A model generated the notes under the pieces. The model worked only from the letters and a program-made list of their open reading frames with translations, searched no databases and was not told the origin of the DNA. This document shows, piece after piece, positions 1 through 6,970 of a DNA stretch of 7,994 nt (the first letter of the stretch is position 1; every line of letters starts with the position of its first letter). Location: contig VAZR01000040.1 of NCBI GenBank assembly GCA_005888515.1, positions 1 through 7,994 of the forward strand, given 5' to 3'. The stretch is from Alphaproteobacteria bacterium. Its GTDB lineage: Bacteria > Pseudomonadota > Alphaproteobacteria > ATCC43930 > CGMCC-115725. A program made the translations under genes and the position numbers.

Positions 1-1406
1 CGTGCCGGCACGGGCCTCGCGGCCGGTGCCCCGAGTGCCATGTCGATCTCCTCCAGGGTGCGGCCCTTGGGCTCCGGCCCGAAGGCCCAAAAACCGACGA
101 CGCCGAGGATGTACCAGGAGGCGAAGTAGATGAAGGCCGGGCCGAGCATGACCAGGTTCGGCGCCGCCGGCTTGATGATGTCGCCGGCCCCCATGATCAG
201 CGCCAGACCGAACGGACCCAACACCTTGCCGCTGAGATTGCCAACGCCATAGCAGAACCCCATGCCGCTCGACCGCAGCCGTGCCGGCCAGATCTCGGAC
301 ATGTACGGGCCGACCACGGTGTAGATGGCGCTGCTGAAGAAGCCTGACGCCACGAGCAGCACGTAGAACAGCGACCAGCTGCCGATGTAGACGTCATACA
401 GATATCCGGCGAGCACGATCAGGATCGCCGCCATGACGCAATAGAGCGTGCCCGAGCCGCGCCGCCCCATCGGCTCGATCAGCGCGGTGATGCTGAACCG
501 TCCGACTATTCCGGCGAGGTTGTAGAAGATCATCAGGAACGCGGCGTGCGCCGGGCTCGTATTGAGAACAACGACGAGCAAGGTCGCGCCCCACAGACCG
601 AGCGAGGCGCCGCCGGTCTGGGTCATACCGGTCAAGCAGCCGGCGGCGACCAGCCGCGGATATTTGAAGAGGTCGAGCCAGCGCGTCTTCTCGGTGGCCG
701 GCACCCTCGCCGGCAGCGTGATCTCCTTGGGGTCGATCATCAGCGCCCAGGCGAGCGACTTGCGGGCCTCTTCCAAGCGGCCCATCCGCATCAGCCAGCG
801 CGGCGATTCCGGGACCCAATAGCGGATCATGAACACCAGCACGAGCGGCGCCAGGCCGACCAGGAACAGGCCGCGCCAGCCGATCACCGGCAGCAGCGAC
901 GCGGCGATGATGCCGGCCAGCATGCTGCCTGCCGGCAGCAAGGTCGTGATCAGCGCGCTGACCCAGCCGCGCTTGTAGGCGGGCATGAATTCCTGCACCA
1001 GCGGCAGGTCGATCGTGAAAATGCCGGCATTGCCGATACCGACAAAAAACCGGAAGAACATCAGAAACAGCCAGCCGGGCACCAAACCGCCCGGTCCCGG
1101 CGTGAACACCATGACGCCGGTGGCCAGCGAGATCGTGACCGCCGACCAGATGAACACGGTCCGCCGGCCGATCCGGTCGCCGAGCCAGCCCCAGACGAAC
1201 GCGCCCGGGACCGCGCCGAGGCCGGACGCCAAGAGGATCGCGCCGCCTTGCCAATAAGGCAGCTGCCATTCCTTGGTCAGCGCCGCGGTGACGTAGCCGA
1301 TCAGGAAGAAATCGAAAAAATCCAGCAGATCCGCCACATTTGCGGTGCAGATCAGCTTCCATTGATTGGAGGTAAGCTTCTTTTGTTGTTCTAAGCGCTC
1401 GAACAT
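1..1406 (-). CDS. MFS transporter, metabolite:H+ symporter-like (downstream tandem copy, C-terminal end cut by window edge)
   Basis: Inner-membrane secondary transporter of the major facilitator superfamily, predicted to have 12 helices and to move a small organic solute with protons. The substrate cannot be read from sequence. The frame is open for 468 codons from ATG at 1406 to the left edge. The start is set by GGGAGGA at 1417-1411, five bases (from GGAGG) before the ATG, and by matching the start of the paralogue. Visible motifs: acidic first helix LDFFDFF (about 29-34), loop 2-3 motif GDRIGRR (76-82), FFRFFVGIG (117-125), PESPRWL (199-205), RLRSSGMG and a C-terminal PEPKGRTLEE. The last differs from the sugar-porter consensus PETKGRT, which the paralogue keeps. 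Hand alignment with the neighbour at 1639-3060 gives about 86% identity with no gaps. If the lengths match, the stop lies about 15 bases beyond the edge. A terminator and a candidate promoter upstream suggest independent transcription. Family is secure, substrate unknown. Confidence 0.93.
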   Translation of the reverse strand, partial: MFERLEQQKKLTSNQWKLICTANVADLLDFFDFFLIGYVTAALTKEWQLPYWQGGAILLASGLGAVPGAFVWGWLGDRIGRRTVFIWSAVTISLATGVMVFTPGPGGLVPGWLFLMFFRFFVGIGNAGIFTIDLPLVQEFMPAYKRGWVSALITTLLPAGSMLAGIIAASLLPVIGWRGLFLVGLAPLVLVFMIRYWVPESPRWLMRMGRLEEARKSLAWALMIDPKEITLPARVPATEKTRWLDLFKYPRLVAAGCLTGMTQTGGASLGLWGATLLVVVLNTSPAHAAFLMIFYNLAGIVGRFSITALIEPMGRRGSGTLYCVMAAILIVLAGYLYDVYIGSWSLFYVLLVASGFFSSAIYTVVGPYMSEIWPARLRSSGMGFCYGVGNLSGKVLGPFGLALIMGAGDIIKPAAPNLVMLGPAFIYFASWYILGVVGFWAFGPEPKGRTLEEIDMALGAPAARPVPA

Positions 1407-1410
1407 CAAC

Positions 1411-1417
1411 TCCTCCC
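1411..1417 (-). promoter_or_regulatory. Ribosome binding site of the downstream MFS gene
   Basis: GGGAGGA on the minus strand lies just upstream of ATG 1406-1404, with GGAGG five bases away. It is the strongest Shine-Dalgarno match near either transporter and fixes the start at MFERLE, which aligns with MIERLE in the paralogue. Confidence 0.75.
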
Positions 1418-1516
1418 ACTACGCCCGGCGCTTTTTGGCTCTGCCGGGTTGGTTGCCCTCCTTCCTCCTCTGTTCGTTGATGGGGCGGCTTCGTCCGCTT
1501 CCCGATTTGGCGATAC

Positions 1517-1545
1517 GTGTAAGAGAGCGATCCGGAGGTTGTCAA
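1517..1545 (-). promoter_or_regulatory. Candidate sigma-70-type promoter for the downstream MFS gene
   Basis: The minus strand reads TTGACA (1545-1540), a 17-base spacer, then TTACAC (1522-1517). The -35 box is a perfect match and the spacing is ideal, but the -10 box is weak (2 of 6 to TATAAT; shifting by one base gives TACACG, 3 of 6). It lies downstream of the preceding gene's terminator and about 110 bases before the start codon, so a separate transcript is plausible. This is a motif match only. Confidence 0.35.
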
Positions 1546-1581
1546 ACCTGCCGCGAGGATAGGCCAACACAAGCCCGCGAC

Positions 1582-1612
1582 AAAAAAAACGGCCGGGCGC
1601 GAGGCCCGGCCG
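1582..1612 (-). terminator. Rho-independent terminator of the upstream MFS gene
   Basis: On the minus strand a perfect 9-bp stem (1612-1604 with 1598-1590, CGGCCGGGC against GCCCGGCCG) closes a five-base loop. Eight T residues (1589-1582) follow directly. It begins 27 bases after the stop codon of the MFS gene at 1639-3060 and before the next MFS gene, so it should separate the two transcripts. The hairpin is almost identical to the one at 3326-3360. Confidence 0.9.
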
Positions 1613-1638
1613 GTTGCAATTGCGGCAGCGCTCGGGCG

Positions 1639-3060
1639 CTACACGGCGGGTGCTCGCGCCGGTGATGAACCCGGCAGCGGGGCGTCGTGCGCGATGTCCA
1701 TTTCCTCGAAAGTGCGACCCTTGGTTTCCGGGCCGAACACCCAGAAGCCGATGATGCCGAGGATGTACCAGCAGGCGAAATAGACAAAAGCCGGACCAAG
1801 CATTTTGAGGTTGGGCGCGGCCGGCTTGATGATGTCGCCCGCCCCCATGATGATCGCCAGCCCGGCCGGTCCCAGCACCTTGCCGCCCAGATTGCCGACG
1901 CCATAGCTCATGCCCATGCCGCTGGAGCGCAGGCGGGCCGGCCAGATCTCCGACATATAGGGTCCGACGACCGTGTAGATCGCGCTGCTGAAGAACGTCC
2001 CAGCGACCATCAGCATGTAGAACAGCGACCAGCTGCCGATGTAGACGTCGTGGAGGTATCCTGCGGATACCAACAACAGCGCCGCCATCCCGCAGGCGAG
2101 CGTTCCGGCGCCGCGGCGCCCCAGCGGTTCGATCAACGCGGTGATGAAGAATCGGCCGACGATGCCCGACAAGCCGGTAAATACCATCAGGTACGCGGCG
2201 TGCGCCGGGCTGGTGTTCAGCACGATGACCAGCAGCGTCGCGCCCCACAAGCCGAACGAGGCTCCGCCGGTTTGGGTCAGCCCGGTCATGCAGCCGGCGG
2301 CAACCAGCCGCGGATATTTGAACAGCTCGAGCCACCGCGTCTTCTCGGCGGCCGGCACCGTGGCGGGCAGCGCGATCTCCTTGGGGTCGATCATCAATGC
2401 CCAGGCGAGCGATTGACGCGCCTCCTCATGGCGCCCCATCCGCATCAGCCAGCGCGGCGATTCCGGGACCCAGTAGCGGATCATGAACACCAGCACGAGC
2501 GGCGCCAGGCCGACCAGGAACAGATAGCGCCAGCCGATGATCGGCAACAGCCACGAAGCCACCAGGCCGGCCAGCATGCCGCCGCCCGGCAGAAGCGTCG
2601 TGACGAGGGCGCTGACCCAGCCGCGTTTGTAGGCAGGGATGAATTCCTGCACCAGCGGCAAGTCGATCGTGAAGATGCCGGCATTACCGATGCCGACAAA
2701 TACCCGGAAGAACACCAGGAACAGCCAGCCCGGGATCAGCGCGGCTGGTCCCGGCGTGAACACCATGACGCCGGTCGCCAGCGAGATCGTAACGGCCGAC
2801 CAGATGAACACTGTGCGGCGCCCGATCCGGTCGCCGAGCCAGCCCCAAATAAAGGCGCCGGGAACCGCGCCGAGGCCGGACGCCAAGAGGATCGCGCCGC
2901 CTTGCCAATAGGGCAGCTGCCATTCTTTGGTCAACGCCGCGGTGACATAGCCGATCAGAAAGAAATCGAAAAAATCCAGCAGGTCCGCGATGTTTGCGGT
3001 GCAGATCAGCTTCCACTGATTGGACGTCAGCTTTTTCTGTGCTTCCAGACGTTCGATCAT
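1639..3060 (-). CDS. MFS transporter, metabolite:H+ symporter-like (upstream tandem copy, complete)
   Basis: Complete 473-residue major facilitator, the usual length for a 12-helix inner-membrane proton symporter in the aromatic-acid/metabolite:H+ symporter or sugar-porter-like branch. Motifs: first-helix LDFFDFF (29-34, recalling the DGFD of aromatic acid symporters), GDRIGRR (76-82), RVFVGIG (119-125), PESPRWL (199-205), a central cytoplasmic loop at about 199-250, RLRSSGMG (376-383) and PETKGRTFEE (444-453). No signal peptide. The start at 3060 is preferred over in-frame ATG 3105 because GGGAG sits seven bases upstream and the paralogue begins at the same residue; the longer form would add a Pro-rich 15-residue tail. 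A terminator follows the stop. The neighbour at 1-1406 is a tandem duplicate. The transported compound is unknown, and no adjacent catabolic gene helps assign it. Confidence 0.94.
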   Translation of the reverse strand: MIERLEAQKKLTSNQWKLICTANIADLLDFFDFFLIGYVTAALTKEWQLPYWQGGAILLASGLGAVPGAFIWGWLGDRIGRRTVFIWSAVTISLATGVMVFTPGPAALIPGWLFLVFFRVFVGIGNAGIFTIDLPLVQEFIPAYKRGWVSALVTTLLPGGGMLAGLVASWLLPIIGWRYLFLVGLAPLVLVFMIRYWVPESPRWLMRMGRHEEARQSLAWALMIDPKEIALPATVPAAEKTRWLELFKYPRLVAAGCMTGLTQTGGASFGLWGATLLVIVLNTSPAHAAYLMVFTGLSGIVGRFFITALIEPLGRRGAGTLACGMAALLLVSAGYLHDVYIGSWSLFYMLMVAGTFFSSAIYTVVGPYMSEIWPARLRSSGMGMSYGVGNLGGKVLGPAGLAIIMGAGDIIKPAAPNLKMLGPAFVYFACWYILGIIGFWVFGPETKGRTFEEMDIAHDAPLPGSSPARAPAV

Positions 3061-3383
3061 CCACGCGCTCCCGTTTTCGGGGGGCGGCGTCGATCGGGCG
3101 ATCACAGGCGCGACGCGGATGGTGAACCCTGGTGCCGGGAGTTTCTCGGGACGCTGTTTTCTTGTGCGGCGTTAATCTTGTAAGTGAAACCTCGCGCTGC
3201 GCAGACGCCGATCGGGCGCCGGACCCTTCTCCTGTTCAATCCTGGGCGGCGCTTTTCCGCTCTGCCATTGGGACGGCCGCTTCCGCGGCCATCGGGCCAA
3301 CAATAAGGCAGCCCGCGGGAGTTTCAAACAAAAACGGCCGGGCACGAGGCCCGGCCGTTTCGAGGATTCGTCCGGTCGGCTGC
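3061..3383. other. Intergenic region between the BAX inhibitor-like gene and the upstream MFS gene
   Basis: This 323-base stretch holds the terminator of the BAX inhibitor-like gene at its right end (3326-3360). It also holds a perfect six-bp hairpin GGCCGC-TTCC-GCGGCC (3275-3290) without a T-tract, and the leader of the MFS gene with GGGAG at 3072-3068. I found no convincing -35/-10 pair for the MFS gene here, although its transcript must start in this region if the terminator works. No small gene with a ribosome binding site was seen on either strand. Confidence 0.6.
3326..3360 (-). terminator. Rho-independent terminator of the BAX inhibitor-1 family gene
   Basis: A 12-bp perfect stem on the minus strand (3360-3349 with 3343-3332) surrounds a five-base loop. 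It runs into an interrupted T-tract (TTTTTGTTT, 3334-3326), starting 23 bases after the stop codon at 3384. The core (3335-3357) matches the terminator at 1590-1612 in 22 of 23 bases, differing only in the loop. Confidence 0.9.
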
Positions 3384-4109
3384 TTAGTCGCGGCGGGTTC
3401 CGAGCAGCTGCAGCAGCATCACGAACAGGTTGATGAAGTCGAGATAGAGAGTCAGCGCGCCCATGATCGCGGTCTTGCTGGCCGCCTCGCCGCCGCCGTA
3501 GGCCTCATCGACATACATCTCCTTGATCCGCTGCGTGTCCCAGGCGGTCAGCCCGACGAACACGACAACGCCGATCACCGAGATCGCGAATTGCAGCGCC
3601 GAGGAGGCTATGAACATGTTGACGAGGCTGGCAATGATGATGCCGATCAGGCCCATCATCAGGAACGAGCCGAATTGCGACAAGTCGCGCCGCGTCGTGT
3701 AGCCATAGAGGCTCATCGCCGCGAACGTGCCGGCGGTGATGAAGAACACCCGCGCGATGCTCGCCCCGGTGAAGTGCAGGAATATCGAGGCGAGCGACAG
3801 GCCCATGACCGCGGCAAAGACCCAGAAGAGCGCCTGTGCCGTGCTCGCCTGCATCCGGTTGATCCCGAAGCTGAGCCACATCACGAAGCCGAGCGGCGCC
3901 AGCATGAGCAGAAAGATCAACGGCGTCCGCGCCGCCTGCTCGTAATATCCGGAATTCGCGAACACGTAGGCGACGATGCCGGTCAGCGCCAGCCCCGACG
4001 CCATGTAGTTGTAGATGCGAAGCATGTAGTCTCGCAGGCCGACATCGACGTCGACCTGGACACCTGCCGCCGGCCGCACCGTCCAGCGGGGCTGCGAACC
4101 GAGAGCCAT
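3384..4109 (-). CDS. BAX inhibitor-1 / YccA-YbhL family seven-helix membrane protein
   Basis: 241-residue inner-membrane protein of the BAX inhibitor-1 (UPF0005) family, whose studied members (BsYetJ, human TMBIM) are pH-sensitive calcium leak channels or stress modulators. About 33 cytoplasmic residues come first, then seven predicted helices at about 36-51, 63-82, 92-112, 118-137, 146-168, 174-190 and 217-236. Family hallmarks are GYTTRRDLS (136-144), TAWDTQRIK (188-196) and LYLDFINLF (221-229). Asp191 and Asp224 are candidates for the paired aspartates that gate BsYetJ. ATG 4109 is chosen over in-frame ATG 4169 because AAGGGGG lies four bases upstream and the longer version adds a Cys-containing tail that looks like untranslated leader. 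A candidate promoter lies upstream and a strong terminator downstream, so it is probably monocistronic. Family assignment is firm; the role in this organism is unknown. Confidence 0.95.
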   Translation of the reverse strand: MALGSQPRWTVRPAAGVQVDVDVGLRDYMLRIYNYMASGLALTGIVAYVFANSGYYEQAARTPLIFLLMLAPLGFVMWLSFGINRMQASTAQALFWVFAAVMGLSLASIFLHFTGASIARVFFITAGTFAAMSLYGYTTRRDLSQFGSFLMMGLIGIIIASLVNMFIASSALQFAISVIGVVVFVGLTAWDTQRIKEMYVDEAYGGGEAASKTAIMGALTLYLDFINLFVMLLQLLGTRRD

Positions 4110-4157
4110 AAAACCCCCTTCACACAAAAGCAGCGAGGGCAATTCCTCGTGCGCCCG

Positions 4158-4185
4158 ATATTGGCACAAACCATCGGCTTTTCAA
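4158..4185 (-). promoter_or_regulatory. Candidate housekeeping promoter of the BAX inhibitor-1 family gene
   Basis: The minus strand has TTGAAA (4185-4180), a 16-base spacer and CAATAT (4163-4158), about 48 bases before the ATG. CAATAT matches the rhizobial -10 pattern CTATAT in five of six positions. The spacing is one base short of ideal. The promoter position also supports the start at 4109 rather than 4169, which would lie upstream of the predicted transcription start. Confidence 0.42.
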
Positions 4186-4279
4186 TAACGCCGCAGGGGC
4201 GCTTAGGGGAGGGGGTCTACCCACCGTCGCGGGGCCCAAACCGCGCCTCTAACTCGAATCCAAGCAATAGGTGCCGATG

Positions 4280-4372
4280 TGGTTAACGCACCCTACTCGT
4301 TCCGCTCCCCATCCTAACCCTCTCCGGCATGCGCGGGAGGGAATCCGACGTGAAGCGGAGGACGGGTGGGGC
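4280..4372. repeat. Imperfect palindromic, dispersed-repeat-like element downstream of ybbP
   Basis: The spacer between the BAX inhibitor-like gene and ybbP contains a nested pair of inverted repeats. The outer arms are CCCCATCC (4307-4314) and GGGTGGGG (4364-4371), paired with one wobble. The inner arms are CCCTC (4318-4322) and GAGGG (4337-4341), extendable by two pairs. The left flank GTGGTTAACGCACCCTAC (4279-4296) resembles phrases I recall from intergenic repeats of Bradyrhizobium-like genomes. Copy number cannot be judged from one window. It lies just past the ybbP stop and could also stabilise or end that transcript, but there is no T-tract on the minus strand. Confidence 0.42.
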
Positions 4373-4384
4373 GGAGGCGCCCGG

Positions 4385-6970
4385 TTATTCGTTCCGCAGA
4401 TAGGCGGCGGGCTTGGCGCCGAGGGCACGCCAGGCGCCGCCAAACCCGATGACCAGGGTCAGCGTCACGCCGAGCCCGAGGAGTATGGCGAGCGGCGTCG
4501 GCAGGAACAGCCATTCGCTGCGCATCGGCCCGGTGACGAGCGCATAGGCGGCAAACGTGCCGATCCCGGCCGCGACGATCGCCGTCACCAGTCCGAGAAG
4601 TCCGTGTTCCAGCAGAAACGCGGCGGCGATCGTGCCGCGCGTCGCGCCGAGCACCTTCAGCACGACGGCATCGTAGACCCGGCGGTGGTGGCCGGCGGCG
4701 ACCGCACCGCCGAGCACCAGGATGCCGGCGGCGAGCGTGATCAGCGCTACCAGGTGCAGCGCCGCACCGATCGTTCCGATCACTCGCGCCACCGCGGCCA
4801 GACCCTCGCGCACCGGGATCGCCGAGACGTTCGGGAATCGTTCGGTGACCTGCCGCACCAGCGCGTCCTCGCTCTCCCCCGGCGCGACATAGACCGCGGC
4901 GAGATGGGTTTGCGGCGCGGCTTCGAGCGTGCCCGGCGCGAACACGATCGCGAAATTGATCCCGAGCCGCGACCAGTCGATGCGGCGCAGATTGGCGATC
5001 GTCGCGGTGATCTCGCGGCCGAGCAGGTTGACCGTCAGCGTATCCCCGACCTTCAGCCCCATGCCATGCGCCAGCTCGGAATCGAACGAGACGAGCGGCG
5101 GCCCGCCGTAATCGGCCGGCCACCAGCTGCCGGCGACGATCTGTGACCCGGCTGGCGGCCCGGCGCTGTAGGTCAGCCCGCGATCGCTGCGCAATGCCCA
5201 TTGCGCCTCGGGCGCGACCTGCGCCTCTTCCACCGGCTTGCCGTTGAGCTGGGTGATCCGGCCGCGCAGCATCGGGACTTCCGCAAAGCTCGCCTCCGGC
5301 ATGCCGCGGACAATCTGTTCGAAGGCGGCAAGCTGGTCCGGCTGAATGTCGATAAAGAAATCGGCCGGGGCATGCTCGGCGAGCCGGGTCTCGACCTCGA
5401 CCGCGAGATTGCCTTGCACCAAAGCCACCGCCGCCAGCACGCTGAGCCCGAGCCCGAGCGACAGCACGACGCGCGCGGTCGGCGCGCCGGGCCGGTGCAG
5501 ATTGGCGACGGCGAGGCGCAACACCGGCCGCGACGGCCGTGGCAATCGCCGAGCAATCGTCACGATCGCCGCGCCGGCCAGGCGGAACAGCGCGAACGCG
5601 GCAACCGCCCCGCCGACATACCACAGCGCGACACGGCGATCGGGAGCGGTCGCGACGACCAGTGCGGCGAGGGCGAGCGCCGCCGCGATCGTCGTCGCGG
5701 CGACAAGCGGCGGCACCCGGCGTCGCGCCGGCGCGACGCTGTCGCGGAACAGCGCGCCGGGCGGGATATGTCCGATCGCGGCGAGCGGCCACAGCGCGAA
5801 GACCAGCACCGTCAACAGCCCGCTCAGCGCCGCGATAGCGAGCGGCAGCGGGTAAATCCCGAGCCGCAACTCGACCGGCAGCAGCCCCGATACGAACGGC
5901 GCTATTGCTGCCGGGACGAGCCCGCCGAGCAGCAGCCCGCCGGCGATGCCGGCAAAAGCCAGCGTCAGGATCTGGACCAGGTACGCGGCGAAAATCACCC
6001 GGGTCGATGCACCCAGGCATTTCAGCGTCGCGATCGCCGCGGTTTTGCCCGCGATGTACCCGGCCACCGCGTTGCCGATGCCGATCCCGCCGATCAGCAA
6101 GGCGGTGATTCCGGCGAGATCGAGAAAAAACCCGACCCGCTCGATAAAGCGCTGCAACGCCGGAGACGCGTCGGCGGCGCCGCGGATCTGCCAGCCCGCT
6201 TCGGGAAAGGCGGCGCGGGCGCTGCGGGTCCAACTCTCCGGGTCGCCGCCGGGCGGCAGTTTCAGCCGGTACTCGTAATTGACCAGCGCGCCCGGCCGGA
6301 TCAGCCCGGTTGTCGTCAGCGCCGCCTGCGACACGATGATCCGCGGCCCGAACGCGAGGCCGCCGGATATCGCGTCGGGCTGGCGTTCGACGACCGCGCG
6401 CAATTCGAGCTCGGCGTCGCCGATGCGGAACCGCTCGCCGCGCTGGAGCCCGAGCCGGTTGGCGACCGCCGCCTCGGCCAACGCGCCGAATGTCCCGCTC
6501 TGGTTATTCAGCGCCTGCGCGAGCGGCATTGCCGGCGCCAGCGCGACTTGGCCGTAAAGCGGGTAAGCGCTGTCGACCGCCTGTAATTCGATCAGACTGC
6601 GCTTGCCGCCGTCGAGCGAGCGCGCCATCGCGCGCAATTTGGCGACCTCCGACAGAGTGCCGCTGTCGGCCAGGAACCGATGCTCAGTGTCGTTCGCCGC
6701 GCGATAGACCAGCCGCGCGCTGACATCGCCGCCGAGCAATAGCCGCGCGTCGCCGCGAATTCCGGCAACCACCGCTTCGGTCAATGACCCGATCCCGGCG
6801 ATCGCGGTCACCCCGAGCACGAGACAGGCGAGGAAAATCCGAAACCCGCGAATGCCGCCGCGCAGCTCACGCCATGCGAGGCGGGCAGGATAGGAAAACA
6901 AGGACCGCCGGCCTCCGGCCGGCATGCCGGCCGGAGGCCGGCGGTCCAAGAGCTGCGATGGTGCGCTCAC
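4385..6970 (-). CDS. ybbP: ABC transporter permease, FtsX-like, YbbP family
   Basis: 861-residue inner-membrane permease that should pair with the ATPase encoded just upstream, forming a YbbAP-type ABC system that probably works on envelope lipids or exported hydrophobic compounds. It has about ten predicted helices: one near 43-65, a large extracytoplasmic domain (about 66-275), a first FtsX-type block (about 279-405, with KTAAIATLKCLGAS), paired helices near 420-470, one near 499-521, a second extracytoplasmic domain (about 525-730) and a second FtsX block (about 735-850, with RRVYDAVVLKVLGATR). This duplicated layout and length fit YbbP. The start is GTG at 6970, sharing GTGA with the ATPase stop, so translational coupling is likely. 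Codons 9-23 come from a perfect 46-base palindrome and look like an insertion before the conserved RLAWRELRGG. An alternative start is TTG 6901-6899, just after the palindrome. Confidence 0.93.
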   Translation of the reverse strand: MSAPSQLLDRRPPAGMPAGGRRSLFSYPARLAWRELRGGIRGFRIFLACLVLGVTAIAGIGSLTEAVVAGIRGDARLLLGGDVSARLVYRAANDTEHRFLADSGTLSEVAKLRAMARSLDGGKRSLIELQAVDSAYPLYGQVALAPAMPLAQALNNQSGTFGALAEAAVANRLGLQRGERFRIGDAELELRAVVERQPDAISGGLAFGPRIIVSQAALTTTGLIRPGALVNYEYRLKLPPGGDPESWTRSARAAFPEAGWQIRGAADASPALQRFIERVGFFLDLAGITALLIGGIGIGNAVAGYIAGKTAAIATLKCLGASTRVIFAAYLVQILTLAFAGIAGGLLLGGLVPAAIAPFVSGLLPVELRLGIYPLPLAIAALSGLLTVLVFALWPLAAIGHIPPGALFRDSVAPARRRVPPLVAATTIAAALALAALVVATAPDRRVALWYVGGAVAAFALFRLAGAAIVTIARRLPRPSRPVLRLAVANLHRPGAPTARVVLSLGLGLSVLAAVALVQGNLAVEVETRLAEHAPADFFIDIQPDQLAAFEQIVRGMPEASFAEVPMLRGRITQLNGKPVEEAQVAPEAQWALRSDRGLTYSAGPPAGSQIVAGSWWPADYGGPPLVSFDSELAHGMGLKVGDTLTVNLLGREITATIANLRRIDWSRLGINFAIVFAPGTLEAAPQTHLAAVYVAPGESEDALVRQVTERFPNVSAIPVREGLAAVARVIGTIGAALHLVALITLAAGILVLGGAVAAGHHRRVYDAVVLKVLGATRGTIAAAFLLEHGLLGLVTAIVAAGIGTFAAYALVTGPMRSEWLFLPTPLAILLGLGVTLTLVIGFGGAWRALGAKPAAYLRNE
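6902..6947. repeat. Perfect 46-bp palindrome inside the ybbP reading frame
   Basis: The 23-base arm 6902-6924 is the exact reverse complement of 6925-6947, with no loop; the centre is GGCATGCC. The arms are built from CCGGCC and GGCCGG modules with a CCTCC/GGAGG step. On the minus strand it encodes residues 9-23 of the permease (DRRPPAGMPAGGRRS). It lies 20 bases inside the gene, close to the ybbA/ybbP junction. It resembles GC-rich repetitive extragenic palindromes of rhizobial genomes, but here it is translated in frame. Confidence 0.9.

Noticed and set aside
394..1572. Minus-strand open frame overlapping the left MFS gene in another frame
   Set aside because: It is a shifted reading of the MFS gene. 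The true frame is open from 1406 to the edge and aligns with its paralogue throughout, so there is no frameshift.
1687..3183. Long plus-strand open frame of 498 codons
   Set aside because: It is antisense to the complete MFS gene. Its product is rich in Arg, Asp, Gln and His without a recognisable domain, as expected from the mirror frame of a GC-rich membrane-protein gene.
3275..3290. Perfect GGCCGC/GCGGCC hairpin as a terminator
   Set aside because: No T-tract on either strand and only six base pairs. A much stronger terminator lies 40 bases away.
3132..4286. Plus-strand open frame of 384 codons across the BAX inhibitor-like gene
   Set aside because: It runs antisense through a well-supported gene, two intergenic regions and a terminator, and its product has no recognisable domain.
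5201..6586. Plus-strand open frame of 461 codons over ybbP
   Set aside because: Antisense to the permease; low-complexity Arg/Gln/Asp composition, no motif and no ribosome binding site. The minus frame has clear FtsX features.
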